A stretch of 63,107 nt of DNA. Origin: Erythrobacter sp. QSSC1-22B. Lineage in GTDB: Bacteria > Pseudomonadota > Alphaproteobacteria > Sphingomonadales > Sphingomonadaceae. Location of the stretch: contig NZ_LZRP01000010.1 of NCBI RefSeq assembly GCF_001678665.1, forward strand, positions 1 to 63,107. The letters are read 5' to 3'. Positions within the stretch are counted from its first letter, which is position 1, and the number at the start of each line of letters is the position of its first letter. The notes beneath the pieces are model-generated. The model saw nothing but the letters and a program-made list of their open reading frames with translations. It searched no databases and was not told the origin of the DNA. A program made the position numbers and the translations under genes. Positions 9,551 to 17,672 of this stretch are shown here, in pieces.

Positions 9551-10163
9551 GCACGAGCGTCCAGCGCGAAGGCTGATAAAGCCGGGACCGGAACAGCTCT
9601 GCCCCCCATGCGGGGGCACCGGGCGCCTTGGAATTGGTCGACGGCGCCTGAGAGGTCTCCGCTTCGATTTGCCAGCGCATCCGCGCTGCACTGAGCGAAC
9701 GCGCCGCATCGCTGCGCAGCAAATAGAGCGGGACGCCGTGCTGTTCGCTGGCGACCGCTAATCTGCGCGACTGGGTAAATCCCAGCGCTTTGGGATCGCC
9801 CGCAATCTCGCCGATAACAAAGCCGAGCGCAGGACATCTCAGCCCTTCTTCCAGTGCGAACAGAACGTCCTCGACCTTGCCTGCAGCGACGTAATGGCAT
9901 TCATGGCGGAGCGCTTCGGGCATTCCATGAAAATAGGGTACGCCGCAGCGTTTGCGCGAGCGCTCGTCCTGCACCCACAGCCATGGCCGCCCTGCCCCGT
10001 GCCGCCGCGCCAGAGCCATGGCGAACCCGCCCCCGCTGGCATCGTCGGCGCTGCAAAATATCTCCGTCTTCATAGCTGCATGTTCGGCTTCCGGCGTCCA
10101 TAAATTGGTCAATGACCGGCGCATGCTGGCTAGTTGCGAGGCTCGGAAGGTAGAATTTCCCAT
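9453..10163 (-). CDS. imuA: ImuA, RecA/SulA-like mutasome protein
   Basis: 236 aa. Recognised from its ImuA-type core (GFAMALARRHGAGRPWLWVQ; ALEEGLRCPALGFVIGEI; SRRLAVASEQHGVPLYLLR), a RecA-like fold without a good Walker A. It is the first gene of imuA-imuB-dnaE2. The start at 10163 lies 32 bp downstream of the LexA box in the shared intergenic region, so SOS control is expected. Confidence 0.93.
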   Translation of the reverse strand: MGNSTFRASQLASMRRSLTNLWTPEAEHAAMKTEIFCSADDASGGGFAMALARRHGAGRPWLWVQDERSRKRCGVPYFHGMPEALRHECHYVAAGKVEDVLFALEEGLRCPALGFVIGEIAGDPKALGFTQSRRLAVASEQHGVPLYLLRSDAARSLSAARMRWQIEAETSQAPSTNSKAPGAPAWGAELFRSRLYQPSRWTLVHDRDRLSNAAPGDRVDLATVSGDRSLGASSNV

Positions 10164-10194
10164 GTGTCGCTTGATGCCTTAATGCCGAATCAGT

Positions 10195-10209
10195 GTTCCT
10201 TATATGTTC
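10195..10209. promoter_or_regulatory. LexA box (SOS operator), GTTC-N7-GTTC
   Basis: The sequence GTTCCTTATATGTTC is an exact match to the alphaproteobacterial LexA consensus, a direct repeat of GTTC spaced by 7. It lies between imuA (leftward) and the SRAP gene (rightward), 32 and 50 bp from their starts, so one site could repress both. Confidence 0.88.
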
Positions 10210-10258
10210 CGCTTTACAGACGCGATTTGCAACCCCAGATTAAACACTGGAGAAGAAT

Positions 10259-10834
10259 ATGTGTAATTTGTACCGAATGACGGCGACGGTTGACGAGATG
10301 AAGGGCCTGTTCGGTAGCTTCGCCGGTGACCGAACCAATCTGCAGACCCGAGACGCAATTTATCCGGATCAGACTGCACCCGTAATCCGCCGGGTCGGCG
10401 ACGAACTGACCATGGAAAACATGATCTGGGGCATACCGGGCTGGAGCGAGAAACAGCGGCCCATCACCAATGTCCGCAATCTGGAAAGCGGCTTCTGGAA
10501 ACCGATGCTCTCCAGTTCAGATGCCAAGGTACTGGTTCCCGTATCGCAATTTTGCGAATGGGCCGGGGAGAAGGGAGCCAAAACCAAAGTCTGGTTCGGG
10601 ATGAAAGACGAACCATTATTCGCATTCGCCGGAATTTTCCGAAAAACCGGAGAAGGTATGCGATATGCGTTTCTCACTACCGAACCGAATTCGCTGGTCG
10701 CGCCCGTTCATCCCAAAGCGATGCCTGTCATCATCAGGCAATCAGATTATGCCAGCTGGCTTCAATCAGATTACCGAACTGCAGTCGAGCTGGCGCTCCC
10801 CTACCGCTCCGAAGAAATGAAACTTACGGGATAA
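10259..10834 (+). CDS. SOS response-associated peptidase (SRAP/YedK/HMCES family)
   Basis: 191 aa. It starts MCNLYR; after Met removal Cys2 forms the thiazolidine crosslink to abasic sites in single-stranded DNA. Other family features are PITNVRNLE, the Glu in QFCEW and the His in VHPKAMPVI. It shields abasic sites at stalled forks. A purine-rich ribosome site (GGAGAAG) lies just before the ATG. Sharing the LexA box with imuA places it in the SOS regulon. Confidence 0.95.
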   Translation: MCNLYRMTATVDEMKGLFGSFAGDRTNLQTRDAIYPDQTAPVIRRVGDELTMENMIWGIPGWSEKQRPITNVRNLESGFWKPMLSSSDAKVLVPVSQFCEWAGEKGAKTKVWFGMKDEPLFAFAGIFRKTGEGMRYAFLTTEPNSLVAPVHPKAMPVIIRQSDYASWLQSDYRTAVELALPYRSEEMKLTG

Positions 10835-10896
10835 AGCTCCAGCAATTGGGCAACAGCGCTGTCGGCTACATGGTATCCCAATCGTCTGAGCCGTCT

Positions 10897-11961
10897 TTAA
10901 CGCGTGCGGGTTCGGTCGGGGCCAGGTCGGACGACGGGCTTGTTCATGTCATCCTCCTTACTGCTTTCCGCCGCCTCACGGTAACGCTGCGCTAGTAACT
11001 CCGGACCCATCGAGATCGAGCTGCGATCCTTTAGAAAAGCTTGCACCTCTGCCGCAAGCTGCCGGTCCGCCCTCTCCGGGCTTTTCGCCAGTTCGGCTGC
11101 CGCAGCGCGATAATTATCGCTGATTTCGAACCACTTCTCCTTTGCTCGCCCGATAAAGTCAGGCATTTGCGCCACGCCGGTCGCGACCGAAGCGGCATGC
11201 TGATTGAGGCGGATGTCGGACAGCGAAACAGCACCCGAACTCACCTTGGCGCGTAACCGGATTTTCGCCAGCGCCATGCTCCGTCCTTTGGGTCCGACCG
11301 CCCGCGCGCGGCGCGGGGTTGCCTCGGCCTCGACCCCCCTCGCCCGCAATTCCTCGGCAAATCTCTCCCTAAAATGAAAGAGATCGGCCTTGCGCGGATC
11401 GAAACGTTGCCCGTCATCTCCCCGCGCCCTCACCGCCAAATGCACATGCGGTCGCGGCGTATCGGTGTGAAGCGCCATGACGTAATCATGCGAATCGGCG
11501 ATCTCGGTTTGCGCCATTGCATGAACCGAAGCCTTCACGATTTCGGGATCCGTTCCTTCGGGCATGGAAAAGACCATCGACACCGAGCTAACGGTAGTCT
11601 TCTGCCGCCAATAGGGCGTCATCTCCGTCCATTCCTTGCGGCGATCGGCAATGTCTTCGGTCGTGTCGAGCACCTCGCCGTCGCGCGTGTCGAGCGCCAG
11701 CTTGCCCTTGCGGCCGATGTAATCGAGATGGGCCTGCACGTGGCGGGCCCCTTTTTGCCGCCCGGTCACCTTCACCATGACCTCGGGCGTGCCTTTCACG
11801 ATCCTTGCGAGCTTCGCGCGCGCACCATCGCGGCCCAGCCCCCCTGCCCCGCCTCCAAACCGGCCAAGCCGGCGAGAAAGCGCGTCATTTTGAGGATCGG
11901 CCAGAAGGCGCGGTTTCAGCGGCGGCCTCGAAGCTTCCCAAACTGACGATTCAAAACCCAT
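10897..11961 (-). CDS. MOBP-type relaxase (TraI/VirD2-like)
   Basis: 354 aa. It nicks the plasmid at oriT and leads the strand through the type IV channel. The three-His metal motif is HTDTPRPHVHL, and an N-terminal catalytic Tyr probably lies in the segment ARHVQAHLDYIGRKG. The N-terminus carries a basic linker and the C-terminus (last 90 residues) is a helical tail. The stop of mobC coincides with this ATG (overlap at 11961), so they are coupled. The candidate nic site lies upstream of mobC. Confidence 0.92.
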   Translation of the reverse strand: MGFESSVWEASRPPLKPRLLADPQNDALSRRLGRFGGGAGGLGRDGARAKLARIVKGTPEVMVKVTGRQKGARHVQAHLDYIGRKGKLALDTRDGEVLDTTEDIADRRKEWTEMTPYWRQKTTVSSVSMVFSMPEGTDPEIVKASVHAMAQTEIADSHDYVMALHTDTPRPHVHLAVRARGDDGQRFDPRKADLFHFRERFAEELRARGVEAEATPRRARAVGPKGRSMALAKIRLRAKVSSGAVSLSDIRLNQHAASVATGVAQMPDFIGRAKEKWFEISDNYRAAAAELAKSPERADRQLAAEVQAFLKDRSSISMGPELLAQRYREAAESSKEDDMNKPVVRPGPDRTRTR

Positions 11962-12545
11962 CAGTCCGCCACCTTCCAGTAATCCATGTCGGCGCGCATC
12001 GCTCCGTCCAACACGTCAAACTGTGTCATCACGTCGCCGCGCAGCGCGTGCAGCTTTTCCAGCTCGGCGCCGAGTGCTCTCTTTCCCGTTCGTGCATCGC
12101 TGTCGAGCGCAAGTTTGTTCGCCGCTCTGGCGATCTGATTTACGTTGCGGCCGATCCGGCGAAGTTCCTGCCTGACGCTAAGCAACCGTTCCATCAACGG
12201 ACGTTCGACATGACCTTTGAGGCCGCACCAGCGGCGGACCAGTTGCCGTATCCAGTTGGACGGATCGGTCGATGATTTCGCCGCCTGAAACGCGATCACC
12301 GCAAGTTCGGCTTCGCTGAATCCCGGCGCGACGCGCTTCACGCTTTTCTCATGCACGAGATCGATTTTGGGCACGTTGGCCTCGGCCTCGACCGCTTTCG
12401 AAACCAGCGTTCGCAGATAGGCGCTGCGGCCACCTCGCCCTTCGGCCAGCATATCGAGCTCGGCCAGTAATCCGGCATGGACGCGAAGGGTGATCCGGGT
12501 CTGCTTGGTGGGGATTATTGCATTGGCGGCGCTATCGGTTTCCAC
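11961..12545 (-). CDS. mobC: MobC-like relaxosome accessory protein
   Basis: 194 aa. The N-terminal part looks like a ribbon-helix-helix (KQTRITLRVHAGLLAELDML). The C-terminal part has the MobC/BmgA signature RQELRRIGRNVNQIARAANK. Such proteins bind and bend oriT and help the relaxase melt the nic region. It sits directly upstream of the relaxase and just downstream of the candidate oriT. Confidence 0.87.
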   Translation of the reverse strand: METDSAANAIIPTKQTRITLRVHAGLLAELDMLAEGRGGRSAYLRTLVSKAVEAEANVPKIDLVHEKSVKRVAPGFSEAELAVIAFQAAKSSTDPSNWIRQLVRRWCGLKGHVERPLMERLLSVRQELRRIGRNVNQIARAANKLALDSDARTGKRALGAELEKLHALRGDVMTQFDVLDGAMRADMDYWKVAD

Positions 12546-12753
12546 GAGGAAAACGCATAGCGTATGACAATCGTGCTAACAAGCCCTATCCTGCAATCAC
12601 TATAATCCCCACTAAATCTCAATTGCTGCCCTCGCTACGTTCTCTTTCGCTCAGTCCAAATAATCGTAGTTCGCGGAAGGAAGGGTTTACATCGGAGGGT
12701 ACGATGAAAGAGCGAGCGGCGCGCCTGCGACTGGCTATAGCCCGCCCACTCGG
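12546..12753. other. candidate oriT with IncP-type nic site
   Basis: The 208-bp intergenic region upstream of mobC contains TATCCTG^C at 12587-12594 on the + strand, an exact match to the IncP/Ti consensus YATCCTG^Y used by MOBP relaxases. A small inverted repeat (CATA-GCG-TATG, 12556-12566) lies on its 5' side, where relaxase binding is expected. With the cut before 12594, RES/Xre, ssb and the replication genes would enter first and the mob genes last, the usual arrangement. Confidence 0.72.
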
Positions 12754-13290
12754 TCAGCTCTTTTTACCTTGGTCCGGCCATGACAATTGGTTCTCAGGCA
12801 GTCGCCCGCTCGGGTCGTAAACGGTTACCCGATGCGGCTTGTCCGAACCCCACCGCCACAGGACCAAGTTCTCGTTCTTGTCGTTCGCACTGGAGACGAA
12901 GCTTGGCACGAGAATCCCGACAAACCCCTCCTCGCGTAATCTGTCCGCGATGAGCCAGGACGGCGCATCACCCGAGCCATATCGATAAGTCAGCCACCCG
13001 CATGCCAACTCGTCGAGAGCAACCTCATGCTTGTCGCGCGCGGCTTCACTCCGAAGGTCGGCGATGTCCTCGCAGTCGATATCGTATTCGCACATTGTCA
13101 GCGGCTGCAGTCGGTTGCCGAAGCCTTGAGCACATTCGCTGATTGCCGTCATGATATCGAGCGCGAGATAGAGCGTCGGCTCCCCTGTCCGATTGAACCG
13201 TCCGCCAGTCGTCGCAGCGCCCGCTCCCGACAAAGGCGAAAAGGACCATGCGGGATCGTGTCCGCGATAGGCCCGGCCTTCAAATTTCAA
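12754..13290 (-). CDS. RES-domain toxin
   Basis: 178 aa. RES toxins degrade NAD+. The name residues are present: R6/R9 (RAYRGHDP), the GGRFNRTGEPTLYLA loop with its Arg and Glu, and later SECAQGF. Its ATG overlaps the stop of the Xre/ParS antitoxin by 4 bp (13287-13290). The position in the leading region suggests a role in plasmid maintenance after transfer. Confidence 0.9.
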   Translation of the reverse strand: MKFEGRAYRGHDPAWSFSPLSGAGAATTGGRFNRTGEPTLYLALDIMTAISECAQGFGNRLQPLTMCEYDIDCEDIADLRSEAARDKHEVALDELACGWLTYRYGSGDAPSWLIADRLREEGFVGILVPSFVSSANDKNENLVLWRWGSDKPHRVTVYDPSGRLPENQLSWPDQGKKS

Positions 13291-13700
13291 GCAAAGCCGC
13301 CAAGTGCGATGTGGTCGAGATAGTCGCGCACCGAATTCGCCTTGCCCGATTTGACCAAGGCTTCGGGCGTCCGGCCATCGAGCGCCGGGATCGGCTGCGA
13401 TCGATACCAGGCCATGGCATGCGCCTCGCCTCCAGCCCAGTCACGAACCCGGCTGATGATCTCCAGCATCTCCGTAACCCGGCGCTGCGTCTTGGGCGAC
13501 TTTCTGCGATCGGCCTTGCTAAGGGTCGCGGCGCCCAGACCCGCCGTTTCAGCCAGCTGCGATTTGGTCATGTGAAAAACATCTGCAACATGGTCTATAT
13601 CGACCAAACCGCCCTTCCCTATGAAGCGCGTCGCAAAGCTCCCGTAGCCGCCATCGGTCATTGCCATACGTCCGTCGCGCTTCGTTGCTGCTGCCGTCAT
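13287..13700 (-). CDS. Xre/MbcA/ParS-type antitoxin (DUF2384)
   Basis: 137 aa. It has an N-terminal HTH (VADVFHMTKSQLAETAGLGAATLSK) and a C-terminal DUF2384 domain (WYRSQPIPALDGRTPEALV, ending near a DYLDHI motif) that plugs the RES active site. Antitoxin precedes toxin, as usual. It probably represses its own promoter in the short AT-rich stretch 13701-13757. Confidence 0.9.
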   Translation of the reverse strand: MTAAATKRDGRMAMTDGGYGSFATRFIGKGGLVDIDHVADVFHMTKSQLAETAGLGAATLSKADRRKSPKTQRRVTEMLEIISRVRDWAGGEAHAMAWYRSQPIPALDGRTPEALVKSGKANSVRDYLDHIALGGFA

Positions 13701-13782
13701 GTCCGTTTCTCCGTCTAGTATCTGGACGATATATGGGCCAAACTGTATTAAATTGCAATGAAGGTATTCTGCGAGCGGAAAC

Positions 13783-13806
13783 CGGGCGGCCGTTCGAGGC
13801 CGCCCG
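13783..13806 (-). terminator. GC-rich hairpin downstream of ssb
   Basis: CGGGCGGCC and GGCCGCCCG form a perfect 9-bp stem with a 6-nt loop, 18 bp after the ssb stop on the - strand. The run of Ts after it is weak (GTTTCC), so termination is likely but not certain. Confidence 0.6.
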
Positions 13807-13824
13807 CTCTCGGTTGCGATGAAA

Positions 13825-14157
13825 TTACTCGCTTTCGTCGTCGGACTTGTCGCTTGGCTTTGCCAGGATGCCGAATACCTCAGCGATCAGATCGACGGTA
13901 TATTGCGTCTCGCCATCCTTCTCGTATGAATTCTGGCGAACCCGTCCGGTGACGCGAACCAGATCCCCCTTCGCAGCCTTGGCAACCTTGTCCTGGAGCT
14001 TGCCGAAAAAGGAAACGCGGTTCCAGTGCGTATCCGATTCCCACTTATCGTCGACTCTGCGATTGTAATTGGCGGCGATGGACAGATAGGTGACTTTCTC
14101 CTTGATATCGATGCTGCCGACGCGGGCGATAATTTCAAATTGTGCGATGTTTTGCAT
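13825..14157 (-). CDS. ssb: single-stranded DNA-binding protein
   Basis: 110 aa. OB fold from MQNIAQFEIIARVG through SIAANYNRR, DTHWNRVSFFGKLQDKVAK and VRVTGRVR, with an acidic C-terminal tail (SDKSDDESE) of the SSB type. ATG 14157 is preferred over 14163 because GAGGA lies 8 nt before it. Plasmid SSBs protect incoming single strands during conjugation and dampen SOS; its place beside oriT in the leading region fits. Confidence 0.9.
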   Translation of the reverse strand: MQNIAQFEIIARVGSIDIKEKVTYLSIAANYNRRVDDKWESDTHWNRVSFFGKLQDKVAKAAKGDLVRVTGRVRQNSYEKDGETQYTVDLIAEVFGILAKPSDKSDDESE

Positions 14158-14162
14158 GGTCA

Positions 14163-15169
14163 TTTTCCTCAATCGATCGTCAAAAGCGATTTTCTGACGG
14201 ATTAAGACTGTCCGGGGTAGCGGCGCGCACAAGCCAAAAAACGGAGGCTCCGCCCAATGCAATAAGGGGGGAAACCGTAGGCCGCAGGCCGGTTTTTCGC
14301 TTGTGCGTACAAGCCGCGCAACCGGTCATGTGTCCGTCAAACAAGGAAATCGCTTGATCGGTCGAGGGAACCAATGGCCTGTAAACTCTGCCATAAGATC
14401 GAACCGCAAAGTTGCACGACAGGCGGAACGGCACCCCCTGCCCCTCTAACTGACAAATCGCGCTGACGAACACATGGAATGCAACACGCCACGGAGCGGC
14501 AACACTTTGGGCAAATGGATCGACACGCCAATGCCTGCACGGGTCACAGTCTCACGTTGGCCGGGGGATGCTTGCAGATCATAGGCGGACGCGGTGCAAT
14601 ACAAATGATCTGACGTGGCAAGAGAGTTGACATGGAACAGACCGACTGTGCCGAATGCGCTACGATCGAGACGGGTGCGGTTCTGCCGCCTGGCCCCCTC
14701 AATGCCTGCTCCGGTGCGTCTGGTTACAGCAATTAAGAAGTAGAACGAGCATGCGTCCTTTTTCCTTGAATCCCAAATCGCTATAAATATCATGCCATGT
14801 TAGATGGTTATAACAGGGTTATGAGGTTAAGGGGCCAGATGGCGCTCGCAACCGCGCTCTTGCCGCCGAGTCGCGTCAAATAGCCGTTCCCGGAGTGTCG
14901 ACGATGAGTTCCCGATATGTCGAACGAGCGTTCCCGGAGTGTCGGATATCCGTTCCCGAAGGATCGTGCGGCGTTCCCAATGTGTCGAAAGGCTGGCCGG
15001 GAGCGTCATTTGACGGGATCGTTTGCATCACTTTGCGGCAACGGGATCGTAAAGAGGTTCAAATCCGCTTGGAATTAGATCAATCGAACCGCGCGGGCTG
15101 TGAAAGCACGACACAACAGGAACGCTGGCGATGAGAGCGGCGGCGTAAAAGGCGGAAACGGATGCCGCT
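14163..15169. other. replication origin region (oriV) without genes
   Basis: About 1 kb without a convincing gene between ssb and repA. It holds an AT-rich stretch at about 14755-14835 that could be the unwinding element, followed at once by five iterons (14886-14987). A 115-codon frame on the - strand at 14446-14793 has no ribosome site or known sequence and is not called. Confidence 0.7.
14886..14987 (+). repeat. five plasmid iterons, 21-22 bp period
   Basis: Five 15-bp direct repeats of GTTCCCGGAGTGTCG with variation start at 14886, 14908, 14930, 14952 and 14973. The period is 22, 22, 22 and 21 bp, about two helical turns, so all face one side of the DNA. Copies 1 and 3 are identical; 4 and 5 are the most diverged. 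They lie next to the AT-rich stretch and downstream of repA, as expected for RepA binding sites that start replication and control copy number. Confidence 0.88.
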
Positions 15170-16405
15170 CTAGCGCCGCAGTTCGTGGCCGTGCTTCTTG
15201 TGATGGCGCCGCACGAAGCCGATAAATGCCTTCTGCCAGTCTACCGGCGTGCGCTCTTCGTCGGCGCTCACCCATCGCTCGAAATCGGCGTGGAGCGTAT
15301 ACAAGTCCCATCCACCGCATTCACTGCGCAGCAGCTCCATCGTTTTGTCGGTCATGAAGCCGCGGGTCGCTGCCGTGCTGAGACCCGCAAGGGTTTTGCT
15401 GATGAGGTTGCGCGCATCGACCTTCGGTTCTGGCAGACTTGTGCCAGCGATACGTTCAGCTTGACCCTTGGGCGCAAGCGATGAAGAAGGGGTAGAAACT
15501 TTCTTCGAGGAAAGTTTTTGGGCCGGTCCCCTCCCCCGCCCCGTCTTGGGCAGTTTTTCAGCCAGATGACCATCTTGCCTGCGCATGCGCAGTTTGGGCT
15601 CTCCGCGCTCGCTTTCCTCGATGATGAGATCGTAGCCAGGCAACGCGTTCTTTTCGGCAAGTTTCAGTATCTCAAACTTGAAACGGCGATACTGTCCCTC
15701 CGCGCCCGACTTCTCGAACAGCGTCGGCATGGAAATCGCGAAGCCGCCCTCCCCCATTCCGCCCGCATGTTTGCGGGCGACTTTGTAGAGCCAGCGTTCG
15801 CGGCCCCCCGAAATGTCAAAATAGGCTCGGTCGATCGACAGGACGCCGCCCTTCATTAGCACGCCTTCCCAGAACCAGTTGCTGATTTCCAGCGTCATGC
15901 CGCGCGAGCGTTCGGTCTTTTCGTCCACGAGCTGCGTCCAGCCATCGAGCCAGCTGAAAGTCGCCTCGCGGCGGTTCTCGGCGCGGATGTTGGTTTTGAC
16001 GGTGGTAGAGACGAGCCGGTCGAGCGCCTGTCCCAGCAATTCATAGGCGCGCCCGGTGGTTGGCCTGCCGATCGCGCGTAGCAGATCGTAGGGCATGATG
16101 TGCAAGGTGCGCGGAATGTCGTTCTGGCCGCGCCGTGCCATGTCCGCGAGCATGCTAGCGCAATAGATCAATATATCCGCGTCCCAGATCGTCGCCATGC
16201 CGTAATCGGGATTGGCCGAAACATGCACCCAGAGCTTCCCGTCCGGCGAATTATAGTCGATTGGTTTCATGCGCCGGGTCTTCGCAAGCGAGAAGAACGG
16301 ACGTTCCATCATCTCGCGCTGATCGCGAAAATTAAGATCGGCGATATACGGCAGGAACAGGTCAAACTGTTCGCCGACTGTCCTACGTTTGCGCTCGCCG
16401 CTCAT
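15170..16405 (-). CDS. repA: replication initiator protein RepA (PF10134-type)
   Basis: 411 aa from ATG 16405 (MSGERKRRTVGEQFDLFLP). The frame is open further upstream, but that part only translates the palindromic DNA. The central region (DYGMATIWDADILIYCASM, LRAIGRPTTGRAYELLGQAL, RERWLYKVARKHAGG) is typical of RPA initiators in alphaproteobacterial plasmids and forms winged helices. A low-complexity linker around residues 290-330 precedes the C-terminal part. A diverged copy of the 22-bp palindrome lies inside the gene at 15496-15517. It likely binds the iterons at 14886-14987. Confidence 0.93.
   Translation of the reverse strand: MSGERKRRTVGEQFDLFLPYIADLNFRDQREMMERPFFSLAKTRRMKPIDYNSPDGKLWVHVSANPDYGMATIWDADILIYCASMLADMARRGQNDIPRTLHIMPYDLLRAIGRPTTGRAYELLGQALDRLVSTTVKTNIRAENRREATFSWLDGWTQLVDEKTERSRGMTLEISNWFWEGVLMKGGVLSIDRAYFDISGGRERWLYKVARKHAGGMGEGGFAISMPTLFEKSGAEGQYRRFKFEILKLAEKNALPGYDLIIEESERGEPKLRMRRQDGHLAEKLPKTGRGRGPAQKLSSKKVSTPSSSLAPKGQAERIAGTSLPEPKVDARNLISKTLAGLSTAATRGFMTDKTMELLRSECGGWDLYTLHADFERWVSADEERTPVDWQKAFIGFVRRHHKKHGHELRR
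15496..15517. repeat. 22-bp palindrome, copy 3 (inside repA)
   Basis: Same sequence as the two palindromes upstream of repA except for one mismatch (AAACTTTCTTC in the left arm). It falls within the linker-coding part of repA. Confidence 0.75.
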
Positions 16406-16408
16406 GCG

Positions 16409-16430
16409 AAACTTTCCTCGAGGAAAGTTT
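16409..16430. promoter_or_regulatory. 22-bp perfect palindrome, copy 1, at the repA start
   Basis: Arms AAACTTTCCTC / GAGGAAAGTTT, centred on CTCGAG, beginning 3 bp upstream of the repA ATG. It covers the ribosome-binding region of repA (read on the - strand, GAGGAAAG sits 7-15 bp before the ATG). It could be an autoregulatory operator or a partition site (parS). Confidence 0.7.
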
Positions 16431-16458
16431 TTTGAAACGAAGATGCGGGCAGGGTAGA

Positions 16459-16480
16459 AAACTTTCCTCGAGGAAAGTTT
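16459..16480. promoter_or_regulatory. 22-bp perfect palindrome, copy 2, between parB and repA
   Basis: Identical to copy 1, exactly 50 bp away. The two lie in the 112-bp gap between the parB stop and the repA start. Confidence 0.7.
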
Positions 16481-16517
16481 AGGTCGCAAAGACGCCAGAC
16501 CGGACGGATGCGGATAG

Positions 16518-17600
16518 TCATTCGTTCCCCGGCTTCTCCGCATCGGGACGGTATTCGTGTTTAGCGAGTGCGGCACGAAAAAGCGCGACCATTTCGTCTT
16601 CGTCCGCTCCCGATGCCGCATGCACCTTGATCGTGAGACCCTGACGGTTCGTGCTGGTGACCGAAAGGGCAGGGCGGTCGTGCCGGGACAGGCCCGCGAA
16701 GAGGTCCGGCTTAACGCTTTCGGTTTCGCCCGATGCAAGCAGCCGATTTAAGATAGCGGTGCCTCCAAATTGTGTTTGGCCATCACCCGATCGCTGGGCA
16801 TTGTCATTGGCGATGCGGTCAGCTTCGCTAAGAATGGTCTTGCGCCGCTTGTCGTCCGCCAGTGCCTGCGACAATTTATAGGCCGGATTGAGCGTTAGTT
16901 CCCCCAGATCGGGGAAGGCGGCTAGTATCCGGTCGGGCAGCGTCGCAACTTTGAGCATCTTGGACAGCCAGCCCTCGGACAATTTCAGCCGCTCGGCCAT
17001 GCGTCGCTGCTTGCCGCCATAATGATCTTTGAGCGCGGCGGCATAGTTGCGCGCGCGTTCGGTCTCGCTGACATCCTGCCGCGCGCGATTCTCGATGTCG
17101 GCAAGGCGGAAGGCCGCTTCGTCGTCGAGATCCCTGGCTTCGGCAAGCAGGGTCATTTCGGGATAGCTGTTGGCGCGCAGCCAGCTGATCGCAAAATGAC
17201 GCCGCGTACCGGCGATAACCTCGTAATCGTAGGCCGGATCGTCAGGAACGCGCCGCACGATGGCGGGCATCTTCTGACCGCCCTCGGCGAGAATGGCGTC
17301 GATCAAATCGCGGACATTCTCTTCGTTGAGGCGCGCCTGTATGCGTGCGTTGCCCGGCCAGATACGCACCCGCGCCGGATCGAGCTTGAGACGGGTAACC
17401 TGACTCACTTCGCCCGACGCGACGCGGGCGAGGGCGGATTCGCGGCCCAAGAGCGTCATTCCGCTGCCGCGCGCGGGGCGAGGGCTTTGACTGGCGGGCG
17501 CAGAGGAGGGGGTCTGCGCCGACGAAGCCGTGCCGGTTTTTCCAGCGTCATCGTCCGCAAGCAAGTCTGCGAGATAGTCTTTCTGTTTCTTTCCAGTCAT
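16518..17600 (-). CDS. parB: ParB-family plasmid partition protein
   Basis: 360 aa. ParB nuclease-like fold with PGNARIQARLNEENVRDLIDAI and the CTP-binding-type segment VIAGTRRHFAISWLR, then an HTH (RMAERLKLSEGWLSKMLKVA) and a C-terminal dimer domain. It lies 72 bp downstream of parA on the same strand. It should bind a centromere (parS); the palindromes just downstream are candidates. Confidence 0.92.
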   Translation of the reverse strand: MTGKKQKDYLADLLADDDAGKTGTASSAQTPSSAPASQSPRPARGSGMTLLGRESALARVASGEVSQVTRLKLDPARVRIWPGNARIQARLNEENVRDLIDAILAEGGQKMPAIVRRVPDDPAYDYEVIAGTRRHFAISWLRANSYPEMTLLAEARDLDDEAAFRLADIENRARQDVSETERARNYAAALKDHYGGKQRRMAERLKLSEGWLSKMLKVATLPDRILAAFPDLGELTLNPAYKLSQALADDKRRKTILSEADRIANDNAQRSGDGQTQFGGTAILNRLLASGETESVKPDLFAGLSRHDRPALSVTSTNRQGLTIKVHAASGADEDEMVALFRAALAKHEYRPDAEKPGNE

Positions 17601-17672
17601 TTAGCGCCCCCAAACCGTATCGAGGCAAAAGGCATGCGGTAGGCGGCGGGCGGCGCTCGGAGCGGAAGGTCA

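Noticed and set aside
13046..13323. Short frames inside the RES toxin gene on either strand
   Set aside because: Shadows of the RES gene without support.
14446..14793. 115-codon - strand frame in the origin region
   Set aside because: Unlike any protein I know, no ribosome site, and within the region expected to be non-coding oriV.
14886..14987. CRISPR array
   Set aside because: Repeats are only 15 bp with 6-7-bp gaps and lie at the origin; they are iterons. No cas genes were seen.
15170..16738. Longer N-terminus of RepA (from 16738)
   Set aside because: The extra 111 residues merely translate the parB end and the palindromes; ATG 16405 begins the conserved protein.
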